Shown: positions 15,161-23,566 of the stretch, piece by piece
Layout: each line of letters starts with the position of its first letter
Numbering within the stretch: the stretch's first letter is position 1
Assembly (NCBI GenBank): GCA_963723455.1
Contig: CAVRQM010000001.1
Coordinates: 806,001 to 870,000, forward strand
Length of the DNA stretch: 64,000 nucleotides
From: CAVRQM01 sp963723455
GTDB taxonomy: Bacteria; Pseudomonadota; Alphaproteobacteria; Acetobacterales; Acetobacteraceae
Direction of reading: 5' to 3'
The notes under the pieces: model-generated
Seen by the model: the letters and a program-made list of their open reading frames with translations, nothing else
Databases searched by the model: none
Told to the model about the DNA's origin: nothing
Translations under genes and position numbers: made by a program

Positions 15161-17166
15161 CACAGCGCCAGCCACAGCGCGACGGTGGATGCGGCGATCA
15201 CGCCCAGCGCGGCGGCGACCTCCTGGCCGACATGCCGCGCAGCGGCGGTGCGGCGCGCCCGCTCGCTGCCCAGTCCGCCGAGCGCCGCATCGATGCGCGC
15301 GATCGCGGCGCGCGCCGCCTCGGCCTCGTGCGCATCCTGCGCCCGCGTCGCCGGATCGTCGATCAGCTCGACCAGCGAGGCGAGCCGCCCCTGTCCGGCG
15401 CGCTCGTCCAGGGCGGCGAGCATCCGCGCGCGGCGGCTGCGGCTCTGCCAGGTCGAGAACGCCGGGCGCAGGCTGCCGGCCAGCCAACCCGCCAACGCCG
15501 GCAGCCTCGGCGCCTGCATGCGGGTCTGCAGCCGCGCCAGCACGCGCAGCTGCGCCGCGGCGGCAGCACCCGGAACCGCCGCTGCCGGCGCGGTCGGGTC
15601 GGCCGCCTCCGCCAGGTCGCGGTCCACCCGCAGATCCTCGCGCGCGGCGATGAAGGCTGCGATCTCGGCGTCCAGCGGCAGCGCCGGGCGGCGGTCGGTG
15701 CGGCCGGCCGCGACCTCCAGCGCCGGGAGCAGGTCGCCCAGCCGGGTGATGATGCGCCGCTCGAGCAGCGGGCTGGCGCAGCCGGCCAGCGGGTTGAGCG
15801 CATAGCGCAACGCTGCGAGGCCGCCGCCCCAGCCGCGCCGCTGCAACACGGCCCGCTGCTGGCGCGACTGCATCCGCATCAGCGCCGGATCGCAGCGGTC
15901 CGGTCGCCCGCCGGCCCAGGCAGAACACGCCTCCGCCACGATCATCTGGCGGAGCAGATCGAGGGTCGGCGCGTCTGCCGCTGCCAGCGCCGGCCCGAGC
16001 CCATCCGGCCAGACCGCTATGCCGCGCCAGCACACCGGCGCCAGCGGGTCCAGCGACGCGATGGCGCGCGCGACCAGCACGGAGTCCGCCATGGCGTCGT
16101 CGGCTTCGGCATCGGCGGCGCGGGCGCGCACCGCCTCGTCCACCTGCGCAGTCAGGGCGGCGTCGGCCAGCCCGCGTCGCAGCCAGCGATCCACAAATCC
16201 GTCGCGCAGCAGGCGCGGCGCCACGGCCGGGGCGGCCGCCAGCGCGCCGGCCAGCGCGCGAGCGGTCCACACCGCATGGCCGCCGACATCCAGCGGGCGC
16301 GGCGCGTGGCGGGGCGGCCGGGCGGCGACGCGGCGGTTGCGCGCCGCCTCCGGGTCGCCCAGTTGCGCCGGCGACGGCCGATGCTCGGGATCTTCGGCCA
16401 GCATGCCGCGCGCCAGCTCGGCGATGATCGGCGGATAGATCCGGTCGCCGGCGACCGCGCCGTAGCTGCCGAGCGCCAGCTTTCGGCGGATGATCTCGGC
16501 ATCGTCCAGTCCAGCCATCGGCATGCCGCCGCTGGCCAGCGCCAGCAGCAGCACCCCCAGCGCATAGATGTCGTCGGCGGGGCTGCCCTCGCCGCGCCCG
16601 GCGGGCAGGCACATCGCCGCGTAGGGCGGCTCGAACGCGGCCGGCTGCAGGCTGGCGGGCGGCGCCGCCCAGGCCGCGCCGAGCATCGCCGGCTGGCCCG
16701 GGCCGGCCTGGAACACGTTGTCCGGTCGGATCGCGCGATGGGTGATCCGCCGCGCCTGCAACTCGGCCAGGCAGGCTGCGATCGGGCGCAGCACGCAGCC
16801 CAGCAGCTCGGCCTCGCTCCAGCGGCGGGCGATCGTCGCCCCGGCGCCGAGCGGCGCACCCGTCGGGCTGCGGCAGATCACGACATACCCGGCCGCCCCG
16901 TCGGGCAGCGCGGCCGCGCCGTGCGCCAGCGGCAGCATCAGCCCGGCGATCCCGGCCGATGGCAGCACGCCCAGGGGCTGCGCCCGCGGCAGCAATCCGG
17001 GGCGGGTCTGCAATGCCGCCAGGTCGTCGCGCGGGCCGCGCGCGTCGCGCACCGCAAACGCCGCCAGCCCGCCGCCGCAGGACGGCATCGGCCTTGAGAA
17101 GTCAACGGCGAAAGCGCCGCCGATCAACTCGTCGGCGCCCTGCCGCTCATGCGCTGGGTTCGCCAT
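15160..17166 (-). CDS. Protein kinase-like protein, probable pseudokinase, C-terminal anchor
   Basis: 668 aa. Residues about 100-290 follow the Ser/Thr kinase C-lobe: the catalytic-loop segment is THRAIRPDNVF (H143-N150) and the helix after the activation loop is DDIYALGVLLLALASG. The catalytic Asp of HRD is replaced by Ala145, no DFG is visible (LGAAW in its place), and no clear VAIK lysine is seen. It is therefore expected to be inactive as a kinase or to bind nucleotide only. A long helical region fills the middle and a single hydrophobic segment ends the protein (ALGVIAASTVALWLAL), which would tail-anchor it in the membrane. It overlaps the start of the small membrane protein downstream. 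Confidence 0.7.
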   Translation of the reverse strand: MANPAHERQGADELIGGAFAVDFSRPMPSCGGGLAAFAVRDARGPRDDLAALQTRPGLLPRAQPLGVLPSAGIAGLMLPLAHGAAALPDGAAGYVVICRSPTGAPLGAGATIARRWSEAELLGCVLRPIAACLAELQARRITHRAIRPDNVFQAGPGQPAMLGAAWAAPPASLQPAAFEPPYAAMCLPAGRGEGSPADDIYALGVLLLALASGGMPMAGLDDAEIIRRKLALGSYGAVAGDRIYPPIIAELARGMLAEDPEHRPSPAQLGDPEAARNRRVAARPPRHAPRPLDVGGHAVWTARALAGALAAAPAVAPRLLRDGFVDRWLRRGLADAALTAQVDEAVRARAADAEADDAMADSVLVARAIASLDPLAPVCWRGIAVWPDGLGPALAAADAPTLDLLRQMIVAEACSAWAGGRPDRCDPALMRMQSRQQRAVLQRRGWGGGLAALRYALNPLAGCASPLLERRIITRLGDLLPALEVAAGRTDRRPALPLDAEIAAFIAAREDLRVDRDLAEAADPTAPAAAVPGAAAAAQLRVLARLQTRMQAPRLPALAGWLAGSLRPAFSTWQSRSRRARMLAALDERAGQGRLASLVELIDDPATRAQDAHEAEAARAAIARIDAALGGLGSERARRTAAARHVGQEVAAALGVIAASTVALWLAL

Positions 17167-17267
17167 GCGCGCGCCCGCCCCGTGCCTTTGCCGTCCCGGT
17201 TCTGGCAGGCAAGCGTGCAGCGGCGGTTAATGCGGCGGCCCAGGCAGCGGCCCAGGCAGCGAACCGG

Positions 17268-18218
17268 TCAGCGACCGGACCGGAAGCGCTCCACCGCGGC
17301 GACGAGTGCGCGCCGCACCCCCGGCTCCAGCGCCGAGTGGCCGGCGTCCGGCACGATCGACAGCCGCGCCTGCGGCCAATCCGACGCCAGCTCGAACGCG
17401 GTGCGCGGCGGGCAGATCATGTCGTAGCGGCCTTGCACGATCTCCGCCGGGATCGCCGCAAGCCGGTGCATGTGCGCCAGCAGCCCCTCCGGCGGCAGGA
17501 ACAGGCCATGCGCGAAGTAATGCGCCTCGATCCGCGCCAGCCCCAGCGCGCTGCGGTCCTGGGCGAAGCTGTTGACCGTCTCCGGGCTGGGCAGCAGCGT
17601 GCTGCACGAGCCCTCGTACACCGACCAGGCCCGCGCCGCCGGCAGGTGCACGCCGGGGTCGGGGTCGGTCAGCCGACGCAGGTAACCGCCCAGCAGATCG
17701 CCGCGCTCGTCCTCCGGCAGATAGCTGGCGAACGCCGCGTGCGCATCCGGAAACACCGCCGCAAGGCCGTGCAGAAACCAGTCCACCTCGGCCGGACGGC
17801 CGAGGAACACGCCGCGCAGCACGCAGCCGGCGACCCGTTCGGGCACCGCCTGCGAATAGGCCAGCGCCAGCGTGGACCCCCACGAGCCGCCGAACAGCAG
17901 CCAGCGCGGAATGTCCAGGTGCCGGCGCAGCGTCTCGATGTCGTCCACCAGATCGGCTGTGGTGTTGGCCAGCAGGCTGCCGAGCGGGCGCGAGCGCCCG
18001 GCGCCGCGCTGGTCGAAGATCACCAGCCGCCAGAACGTCGGATCGAAGAACCGGCGATGCACCGCCCCGGCCCCGGCCCCGGGGCCGCCGTGCAGGAACA
18101 GCACCGGCATGCCGCGCGGATTGCCGACCTGTTCCCAGTACATCACATGCCCGGCCGACAGCGGCAGGTAGCCAGTTTCGTACGGGCCGATCTCGGGGAA
18201 CAGGTCGCCGCGGGGCAT
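17268..18218 (-). CDS. pip: Proline iminopeptidase, alpha/beta hydrolase
   Basis: 316-aa cytoplasmic peptidase (family S33) that removes N-terminal proline from small peptides. The oxyanion motif HGGPG is at residues 43-47 and the nucleophile is Ser112 in GGSWGS. The acid is in VQGRYDMICP and the His in DAGHSALE. DQRGAGRS and WEGSCSTLLP-like segments (YEGSCSTLLP) are typical. The start at 18218 gives MPRGDLFPEIGPYETGYL, matching family starts. It is divergent from the DUF423 gene. Confidence 0.92.
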   Translation of the reverse strand: MPRGDLFPEIGPYETGYLPLSAGHVMYWEQVGNPRGMPVLFLHGGPGAGAGAVHRRFFDPTFWRLVIFDQRGAGRSRPLGSLLANTTADLVDDIETLRRHLDIPRWLLFGGSWGSTLALAYSQAVPERVAGCVLRGVFLGRPAEVDWFLHGLAAVFPDAHAAFASYLPEDERGDLLGGYLRRLTDPDPGVHLPAARAWSVYEGSCSTLLPSPETVNSFAQDRSALGLARIEAHYFAHGLFLPPEGLLAHMHRLAAIPAEIVQGRYDMICPPRTAFELASDWPQARLSIVPDAGHSALEPGVRRALVAAVERFRSGR

Positions 18219-18307
18219 GGCGGGAAAATACGCAAAACCCGGCTGGCGTCCAATGAAGCCGGCCGCGTCGGGATGGCGCGGGGATGCGGATCGCCTATAC
18301 GCACCGC

Positions 18308-18673
18308 ATGGAACGGCTCTGGATCGGTCTGGGCGGCCTGCTGGGCGCGGCGGCGGTGGCGATGGCCGCGGTGGCGGCGCACGGGCTGGCCGGACGCTAC
18401 GATCCGGCCGCCATCCAGCAGGTGCGCAGCGCCGTGCAGATTCAGGGCTGGCACGCGCTGGCGCTGCTGGCGGTCGGCGTCTGGTCGCGCCGCGGCGGCT
18501 GGCCGGCGCAGGCGGCCGGCTATGCGTTCGTGTTCGGCACCGTGCTGTTCTGCGGCGCGGTCTATGCTCTGGCGCTGGCCGGGCTGCATCTGGGCGGCGT
18601 CGCCCCGGCCGGCGGCCTGCTGCTGATCGCCGGCTGGCTGCTGCTGGCCGGCTCGGCCGTCATCGGCCGGTGA
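18308..18673 (+). CDS. DUF423 (YgdD-type) small membrane protein
   Basis: 121 aa with four hydrophobic spans. The N-terminal motif GGLLGAAAVAMAAVAAHGL and the mid-protein WHALALLAVG, then FGTVLFCGAVYALAL, are hallmarks of DUF423. The function of the family is unknown. The ATG at 18308 is preferred over one 24 nt upstream because it starts directly at the conserved region. Its TGA overlaps the GTG start of the methyltransferase (GTGA), so the two are translationally linked, as often seen for this pair of families. Confidence 0.85.
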   Translation: MERLWIGLGGLLGAAAVAMAAVAAHGLAGRYDPAAIQQVRSAVQIQGWHALALLAVGVWSRRGGWPAQAAGYAFVFGTVLFCGAVYALALAGLHLGGVAPAGGLLLIAGWLLLAGSAVIGR

Positions 18674-19578
18674 TCGGCGCCTGTTACCTGGCGCCGCCCG
18701 GGCTGGAGGCCACGCTCGCCGCAGAATTGGCGCGCGCCGGGGTGGCGGTGGCGTGCTGGCACGGACGCCTCGCGATCTCGCCCGACCCGCCGGGGGCGAG
18801 TTGCTGGGCGCTGGAGGTGTGGACGGCGCCGGAGGAGCTGCCGGCGCCATCGGTCGGCGCGGCCGCCGACGCGCTGCGGGCGGTGCAGCGCAACTGGGCG
18901 GCCTATCCGGTCGAGCATGCCCGGCGGATGGCGCTGATCCAGGCCCGACTGCCGCCGGTCAAGGCGCGGCCCCTGCGGTTCCCCGAGCCGGCCCCGGCCT
19001 CGCACCTGGGCGCCTGGACCCTGCTCACGCCGGACCGGCTGCTGGCGAGCGCCACCAAGACAAGCCCATTCGTCAATGGCGAGTGCCGCTTCGTCGAGGA
19101 CCGCGCCGGGCCGCCGAGCCGGGCCTATCTGAAGCTGTGGGAGGCGCTGACCCGGCTAGGCGCCTGGCCGCAGGCGGGCGAGACCTGCCTGGATCTGGGG
19201 GCGGCGCCCGGCGGCTGGACCTGGGCGCTGGCGCGGCTGGGCGCGCGCGTGGTGGCGGTGGACAAGGCCGAACTGGATCCGCGCGTGGCGGCGATGTCGG
19301 GCGTGGCGTTGCGCCGGGAGAGCGCCTGGGCCTTGCCGCCGGAGCGCGTGGACTGGCTGTTCAGCGACATCGTAGCCTATCCGGAGCGGCTGCTTCCGCT
19401 GGTGCGGCGCTGGATCGAGGCGCGGGCGGCAAGGCGGATCGTCTGCACGATCAAGTTCCAGGGCGAGACGGATTTCGCCGCGGCCGAGGCGTTCGCCGCG
19501 ATCCCCTGCGGCCGGGTGGCGCACCTGTTCCACAACAAGCACGAGCTGACGTTCTGGTGGGCGGGCTCCGATCGATAG
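18670..19578 (+). CDS. RlmM-like 23S rRNA 2'-O-methyltransferase
   Basis: 302-aa SAM-dependent methyltransferase with an FtsJ-type fold. The SAM-binding motif is LDLGAAPGGWTWALARLGA, followed by VVAVDKAEL. The K-D-K-E catalytic set is consistent with Lys in SATKTSPF, Asp in WLFSDIVAYPE and Lys in CTIKFQGE. The N-terminal part looks like the THUMP-like region of RlmM, which modifies C2498 of 23S rRNA in E. coli. The start is GTG at 18670, overlapping the DUF423 stop by 4 nt. The exact rRNA target is inferred. Confidence 0.8.
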   Translation: MIGACYLAPPGLEATLAAELARAGVAVACWHGRLAISPDPPGASCWALEVWTAPEELPAPSVGAAADALRAVQRNWAAYPVEHARRMALIQARLPPVKARPLRFPEPAPASHLGAWTLLTPDRLLASATKTSPFVNGECRFVEDRAGPPSRAYLKLWEALTRLGAWPQAGETCLDLGAAPGGWTWALARLGARVVAVDKAELDPRVAAMSGVALRRESAWALPPERVDWLFSDIVAYPERLLPLVRRWIEARAARRIVCTIKFQGETDFAAAEAFAAIPCGRVAHLFHNKHELTFWWAGSDR

Positions 19579-20356
19579 CGCCCGGCGGCACGGGACGGCA
19601 CGCGGACAGTGGCGCCGGGGGTACACTCCGTCGACGGGCTGGTCATCGGATCACAGTCCATCGGTCGGCACTGACCGGTGCGGCCAAGTTTGTACCCTCG
19701 CGTTAGGGAAGTACGCCCGACGCCCGACCAGGCAGCATTATCGTCCGGGCAATCGAGATGGGCCGCATCCAGCGTCCAGAAGACGCTGCGCGACAGGCAA
19801 CGGCCCTGTGGGAGGAGCACGAGCGTAGGTGAGCCGAAACTCTTTTCAGGAACGACGCCGCCGACGCCTCGCTCGCGCTTGGTAACGGTGTCGAAATCTT
19901 GCAGGAGTCGCTGCGCGATCTGGCTCGCGACGTGGAGGGCCGGGGTCGCGCGCGACTGGACGCGGAGAGTGTCGCACGCCGCTGATGGCGCATCTCCGTG
20001 CACCTGAAGCCGCCGAACTCGATGAGAGATGGCGCTATGTCGCCAGGGAAAGCGGCGGCGTCGCGCTGGCTGACCGGGTGGCGGACGCCATCATCGAAAG
20101 GTGTGTGCTGCTCGAATCCCATCCGCGTATCGGTAGAACCCGTGACGATCTGCGCCCCGGTCTCCGCAGCTTTCGCCAACCAGGTGGAAATTTCCGCTGC
20201 CAGCCATCGGTCAAGCAGACTCAGGCCGATGCTGGACCAGCTCTTCCAAACCGCTGGATACGATGCTGCTCAGTGGTGCAATCCAGGACGGCTCCTTTCG
20301 GACTCGCTGAATCCATCGCCCGCGAATCTACTGACGTCGGCAGTTCGGCGTGGCCG
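19579..20356. other. Gene-poor stretch holding a toxin fragment
   Basis: About 780 nt between the methyltransferase and the DegT gene. The only recognisable coding sequence is the ParE-like fragment at 19985. The plus strand just before it can be read as a short helical peptide ending at 19984 that might be an antitoxin tail, but no motif supports this. After about 20185 nothing is recognisable. The stretch looks like decayed accessory DNA at the edge of the island. Confidence 0.5.
19985..20182 (+). pseudogene. ParE/RelE-family toxin, truncated
   Basis: About 66 residues match the N-terminal two thirds of a ParE-type toxin: APEAAELDERWRYVAR, then ADRVADAIIERCVLLESHP, then IGRTRDDLRPGLRSF. 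In intact members the last motif is followed by a strand pair (typically a VGNYVIFYR-like segment). Here it runs into unrelated residues (QPGGNFRCQPS) and stays open with no family similarity. The DNA-gyrase-poisoning C-terminus is therefore missing. No clear antitoxin gene precedes it. Confidence 0.7.
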
Positions 20357-21520
20357 TCATCCGCCGGACCGCACCGCCGCGCACACCCGCGCCACGTCTG
20401 CCTCCGTCAGCTCCGGGTGGATCGGCAGCGCCAGGATCCGCGTCGCCAGATCCTCGCTGACCGGCAGCGCCGTGCCGTCATGCGCGTGCGCGTAGGCCGG
20501 CTGCATATGCAGCGGCCGCGGGTAGTAGATGGCGCTCGGCACCCCAGCCGCGCGCAGCCTCGCCTGCATCGCGTCGCGCGCGGCCACGTCCGGCAACAGG
20601 ATCGCGTAGATCGCCCAGGCGGAGGAACTGTCCGCCACTCGCGCCGGGATGGTCACCGCATTGCCCAGCCCCACGTCATACGCCCGGGCGATCCGCTCGC
20701 GCGCCGCAAGCTCGTCCTCGAACACCGCGAGCTTGCTCAGCAGCACCGCCGCCTGAATGGTGTCCAGGCGTCCGTTCATGCCGGTGCGCAGCACCTCATA
20801 GCGCGTGGCGCCCTCGCCATGCGTGCGCAGGCTGCGGTACAGCGCCGCGCGCCCGGCATCCTGGGTGAACAGCGCGCCGCCGTCGCCATACGCGCCCAGC
20901 GGCTTGGACGGAAAGAAGCTCACCGCCGTCGCGTCGGCCATCGCGCCCAGCCGCGCGCCGCCGAGCGCCGCGCCGAAGCTTTGTGCGCAGTCGTCCAGCG
21001 TGAACAGCCCTTCGCGCCCGGCCACCTCGCGCAGCGCCGGCCAGTCCGCCGGCTGGCCGAACAAATCCACGCCGATCACCGCGCGCGGGCGCAGCGCGCC
21101 GGCGGCGCGCACCTGCGCCACCCGCGCGGACAAATGCGCGGGGTCGATCTGGAAGGTGCGCGGATCGACATCGACGAACACCGGGGCGGCGCCCAGCAGC
21201 AGCGGCACCTCGGCGGTGGCGGTGTAGGTGAAGGCCGGCAGGAACACCGCGTCGCCGCGGCCGATGCCCTCGGCCATCATCGCGATTTGCAGGGCATCCG
21301 TGCCGGAACTGACCGACACGCAATGCGCCGCACCGCAGAACGCCGCCAGCGCCTGCTCCAGCTCGGCCACTTCCGGTCCCAGCACGAACTGGCAATGCGC
21401 CAGCACGCGGTCCAGCCGCGCCCGCAGGTCGGCGGCGATGCGAGCCTGCTGCGCCGACAGATCGAGGAACGGGATCGGGCGGGCCGGCGGCAAGGAGGAT
21501 GCGTCCATGCCCGCCGTCAT
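20357..21520 (-). CDS. DegT/DnrJ/EryC1/StrS sugar aminotransferase
   Basis: 387-aa PLP-dependent enzyme that usually transfers an amino group to a nucleotide-linked keto sugar. The PLP lysine is K206 in SFFPSKPLGAYGDGGA, Asp176/177 stack on the cofactor (LDDCAQSFGA), and SSGTDAL and FTYTATAEV are the expected phosphate and substrate loops. I chose the ATG at 21520 because it overlaps the TGA of the upstream gene (ATGA); a second ATG at 21508 is possible. Its neighbour is a FlaA1/PglF-like protein that lacks the dehydratase domain, so the keto-sugar must come from elsewhere. Surface glycan or lipid-sugar synthesis is likely. Confidence 0.9.
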   Translation of the reverse strand: MTAGMDASSLPPARPIPFLDLSAQQARIAADLRARLDRVLAHCQFVLGPEVAELEQALAAFCGAAHCVSVSSGTDALQIAMMAEGIGRGDAVFLPAFTYTATAEVPLLLGAAPVFVDVDPRTFQIDPAHLSARVAQVRAAGALRPRAVIGVDLFGQPADWPALREVAGREGLFTLDDCAQSFGAALGGARLGAMADATAVSFFPSKPLGAYGDGGALFTQDAGRAALYRSLRTHGEGATRYEVLRTGMNGRLDTIQAAVLLSKLAVFEDELAARERIARAYDVGLGNAVTIPARVADSSSAWAIYAILLPDVAARDAMQARLRAAGVPSAIYYPRPLHMQPAYAHAHDGTALPVSEDLATRILALPIHPELTEADVARVCAAVRSGG

Positions 21521-22296
21521 GCGCCAGAGGCGGCGGCGAATCCAGCGTCGGGCCGCAGCAGGGCGGTGACGCTGGGCGCGCGCACCACCGGCAGCCCGTT
21601 CCGTCCGGCCAGCGCCAGCACCCGGTCCATCGCCTCGCCGTCCAGCGCCGGATCGGTGATGACCAGCGACTCCGGCGCGTCCCCGCCCTCGCGCAGCCGC
21701 GCCAGAATCCGCTCGGCGTCGGCCAGGCTGCCCAGCACCGGGCAACCCTGGATGCGCCGCCCGGTCTGCGCGCCGCCGCCGGACAGCAGGCCGACCGCGC
21801 GATACGGCGGCGCCGGGTCCGAGGCAAGGGCCGAGAGGAACAGATCCGCACCGTCCCCTGCCCCCAGCAGCAGCACCGGCCGCGGCTCCGGCGCGGAGGC
21901 GGCGGGCGGGGCCTCGCGCAGCAGCCGGTAGAAGATGCGCGGCAGGCCGAGCAGCACCAGCAGGCACAGCGCCAGGCTGACCGGAAAGCTCGGGCTAGGC
22001 AGCGGCGTGAAGGTCAGATGCAGCCCCAGCGCGAACACCGCGGCCGCCAGGACGCTGGCGGCCGCCACGCCGACGAGTTCGCCAAGCCCGGCATAGCGCC
22101 AGTACTGGACCGGAAGGCGGAACGGCAGCCCGGCCAGCAGCAGCGCCGCCGCCCCCCAGATCGAGGACGCCAGCGGCGGCAGCGGCATCCGCTCGGGTGC
22201 GGCCAGCCAGTCGGCCAGCGGCACCGCAGCGGCGGCGAGCAGCGCGTCGAGTTCGATATTGACGGCGATGCGCACCAGGGCGGGGCGACGGGCCAT
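21517..22296 (-). CDS. FlaA1/PglF/CapD-like protein, membrane and Rossmann domains only
   Basis: 259 aa. About four N-terminal hydrophobic segments (ALLAAAAVPLADWLA, GAAALLLAGLPF, VAAASVLAAAVFALGLHL, SLALCLLVLLGLPRIFYRLL) are followed by a CoA-binding-like Rossmann domain (PVLLLGAGDGADLFLSAL, then RIQGCPVLGSLAD). This is the N-terminal half of WbpM/PglF/CapD nucleotide-sugar dehydratases, which normally exceed 600 aa. The catalytic short-chain dehydrogenase domain is absent: the protein stops at FAAASGA and the aminotransferase gene begins in the overlap. It may be a truncated gene or a stand-alone membrane partner. An in-frame ATG at 22374 would add 26 residues. Confidence 0.75.
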   Translation of the reverse strand: MARRPALVRIAVNIELDALLAAAAVPLADWLAAPERMPLPPLASSIWGAAALLLAGLPFRLPVQYWRYAGLGELVGVAAASVLAAAVFALGLHLTFTPLPSPSFPVSLALCLLVLLGLPRIFYRLLREAPPAASAPEPRPVLLLGAGDGADLFLSALASDPAPPYRAVGLLSGGGAQTGRRIQGCPVLGSLADAERILARLREGGDAPESLVITDPALDGEAMDRVLALAGRNGLPVVRAPSVTALLRPDAGFAAASGA

Positions 22297-22389
22297 GCCG
22301 ACACCTATAGCCCTGCCCGCGCCGCCGCGGCCAATCGGCGGGATGGCGCGAGGCGCCAAACCGCCTTGGGGCAATCGCTTGCAGTGCGG

Positions 22390-22855
22390 TCACGCTGACT
22401 GCCGAAGCGGGGCTTCGAGGTAGGCGGTATCCCATGCGGCTGATTTCCGCCTCACCTTGAGGCTGTGCTTGTCTTTTGGCCCGCGCAGCAGGGTCATGGC
22501 CCTATGCCGGACGGTGGCGATGTTCTGTGGCCCGGCGCCGGATCGCAGGCGGCTGAGATCGTCGTGGAACACGACGTCGAGCACCCGATGCAGGCGGTTC
22601 TCGACATGCCGGTGGCATCGCACCGCGGAGGCGAACAGCTTGGCGTCGAGCGGTCGGGAGGACAGGTAGAAGCGCCGTTCGAGGCTGGTGCAACCGTTGC
22701 GCTCGACCTCGACCTCGGCCTCGGCCTCGGCCTCGACGACGGCGATGGCGCGAGGCCCGGAAAGCGGGGCTCGTCGGGGAACCGCCGGTCCGTGGTGAGC
22801 CAGTCCACGTCGTGGCTGACGACATGGCGACGGACCTCGGGCGGTGCGGCATCTC
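22390..22855 (-). pseudogene. ISAs1-family transposase, C-terminal remnant
   Basis: Reading the minus strand over one frameshift near 22760 gives HDVDWLTTDRRFPDEPRFPG, then ERRFYLSSRPLDAKLFASAV, then VENRLHRVLDVVFHDDLSRL, RHRAMTLLRG and AAWDTAYLEAPL. This is the C-terminal third of an ISAs1 transposase (H-repeat type). The N-terminal part is missing; the fragment begins at the junction with the IS630 piece. A short hexamer array (CTCGGC type, about 22702-22735) lies inside it. Confidence 0.8.
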
Positions 22856-23329
22856 GTCGAGGAAGATCAGCCGGCGAACATCAAGCCTGGCCTGCAGCTC
22901 GGCCCAGAGTCGACGCGCCTCGGCAATGTCCTGGCGCGCCCGCTCACTCGCCTCGAGGGTCTTTTTTTCAGCGTCTTTTTTCAGCGTCAGGCCGAGCCGC
23001 CGCACCGTGTTCCACATCGTGCCGACGCTGACCGGAACGCCCACAGACCGTGCCAGCCAGGCGCGCAGGTCTTCCAGCGTCCCGTCCGACTGCTCGCGCA
23101 CACGCTGCCGGATGACATCGTCATGCTCAGCCAGCCGTCGCGGCCGGGCGAAGCTGACCGGCCCAGCCGTCATCCGGCCATCCCGGTCCCGACGCTGGCG
23201 CGCCTTGACCACGTAGGAGACGCTGACGTCCAGGCGCTCGGCAACCTCGCGCGCGCTCTCACCGTCCGCCGCCAGCACCCGGTCTCGCAAATCCTGCGAG
23301 TAGGTCTTCCCACGCCGCCACATCATCAC
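22856..23329 (-). pseudogene. IS630-family transposase, N-terminal fragment
   Basis: Starts KTYSQDLRDRVLAADGE with a helix-turn-helix (AREVAERLDVSVSYVVKARQ) and continues through GTLEDLRAWLARSVGVPVSV and TMWNTVRRLGLTLKK to RRLIFLDE. It then changes abruptly into ISAs1 sequence in another frame. Only about half of a normal IS630 transposase remains, so it cannot be active. Near 22970-23000 a short tandem duplication (TTTTTTCAGCGTC unit) adds residues DAEKK in frame. Confidence 0.85.
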
Positions 23330-23566
23330 CGCCTCCGGTCTTTACCGGAACCTGATGAATCACATCACGCGGCCGCGCCGGAAGTCCCTTCTCGTGGTTC
23401 CACCCGAAATGAGGATGCTCTAGGCGGGCGGCTGGCGCTGAGATAGGCGCTCCGCTCTGCCCGCGGCGTGTCTCAAAAGAAGAAGTGATAACGCTTCGGA
23501 AAAATCCTTGAGCGCAACCCAGGATGGTGTTACGGTGCAACTCAAGATAGCGACAGGGACGAAGCG

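Noticed and set aside
15070..17097. Long plus-strand open frame over the pseudokinase
   Set aside because: Arg/Ala/Gln-rich shadow frame; the minus-strand protein has kinase-like helices and an end-to-start overlap with its partner.
19829..19984. Antitoxin gene before the ParE fragment
   Set aside because: A short helical peptide can be read, but it has no recognisable antitoxin motif and no clear start.
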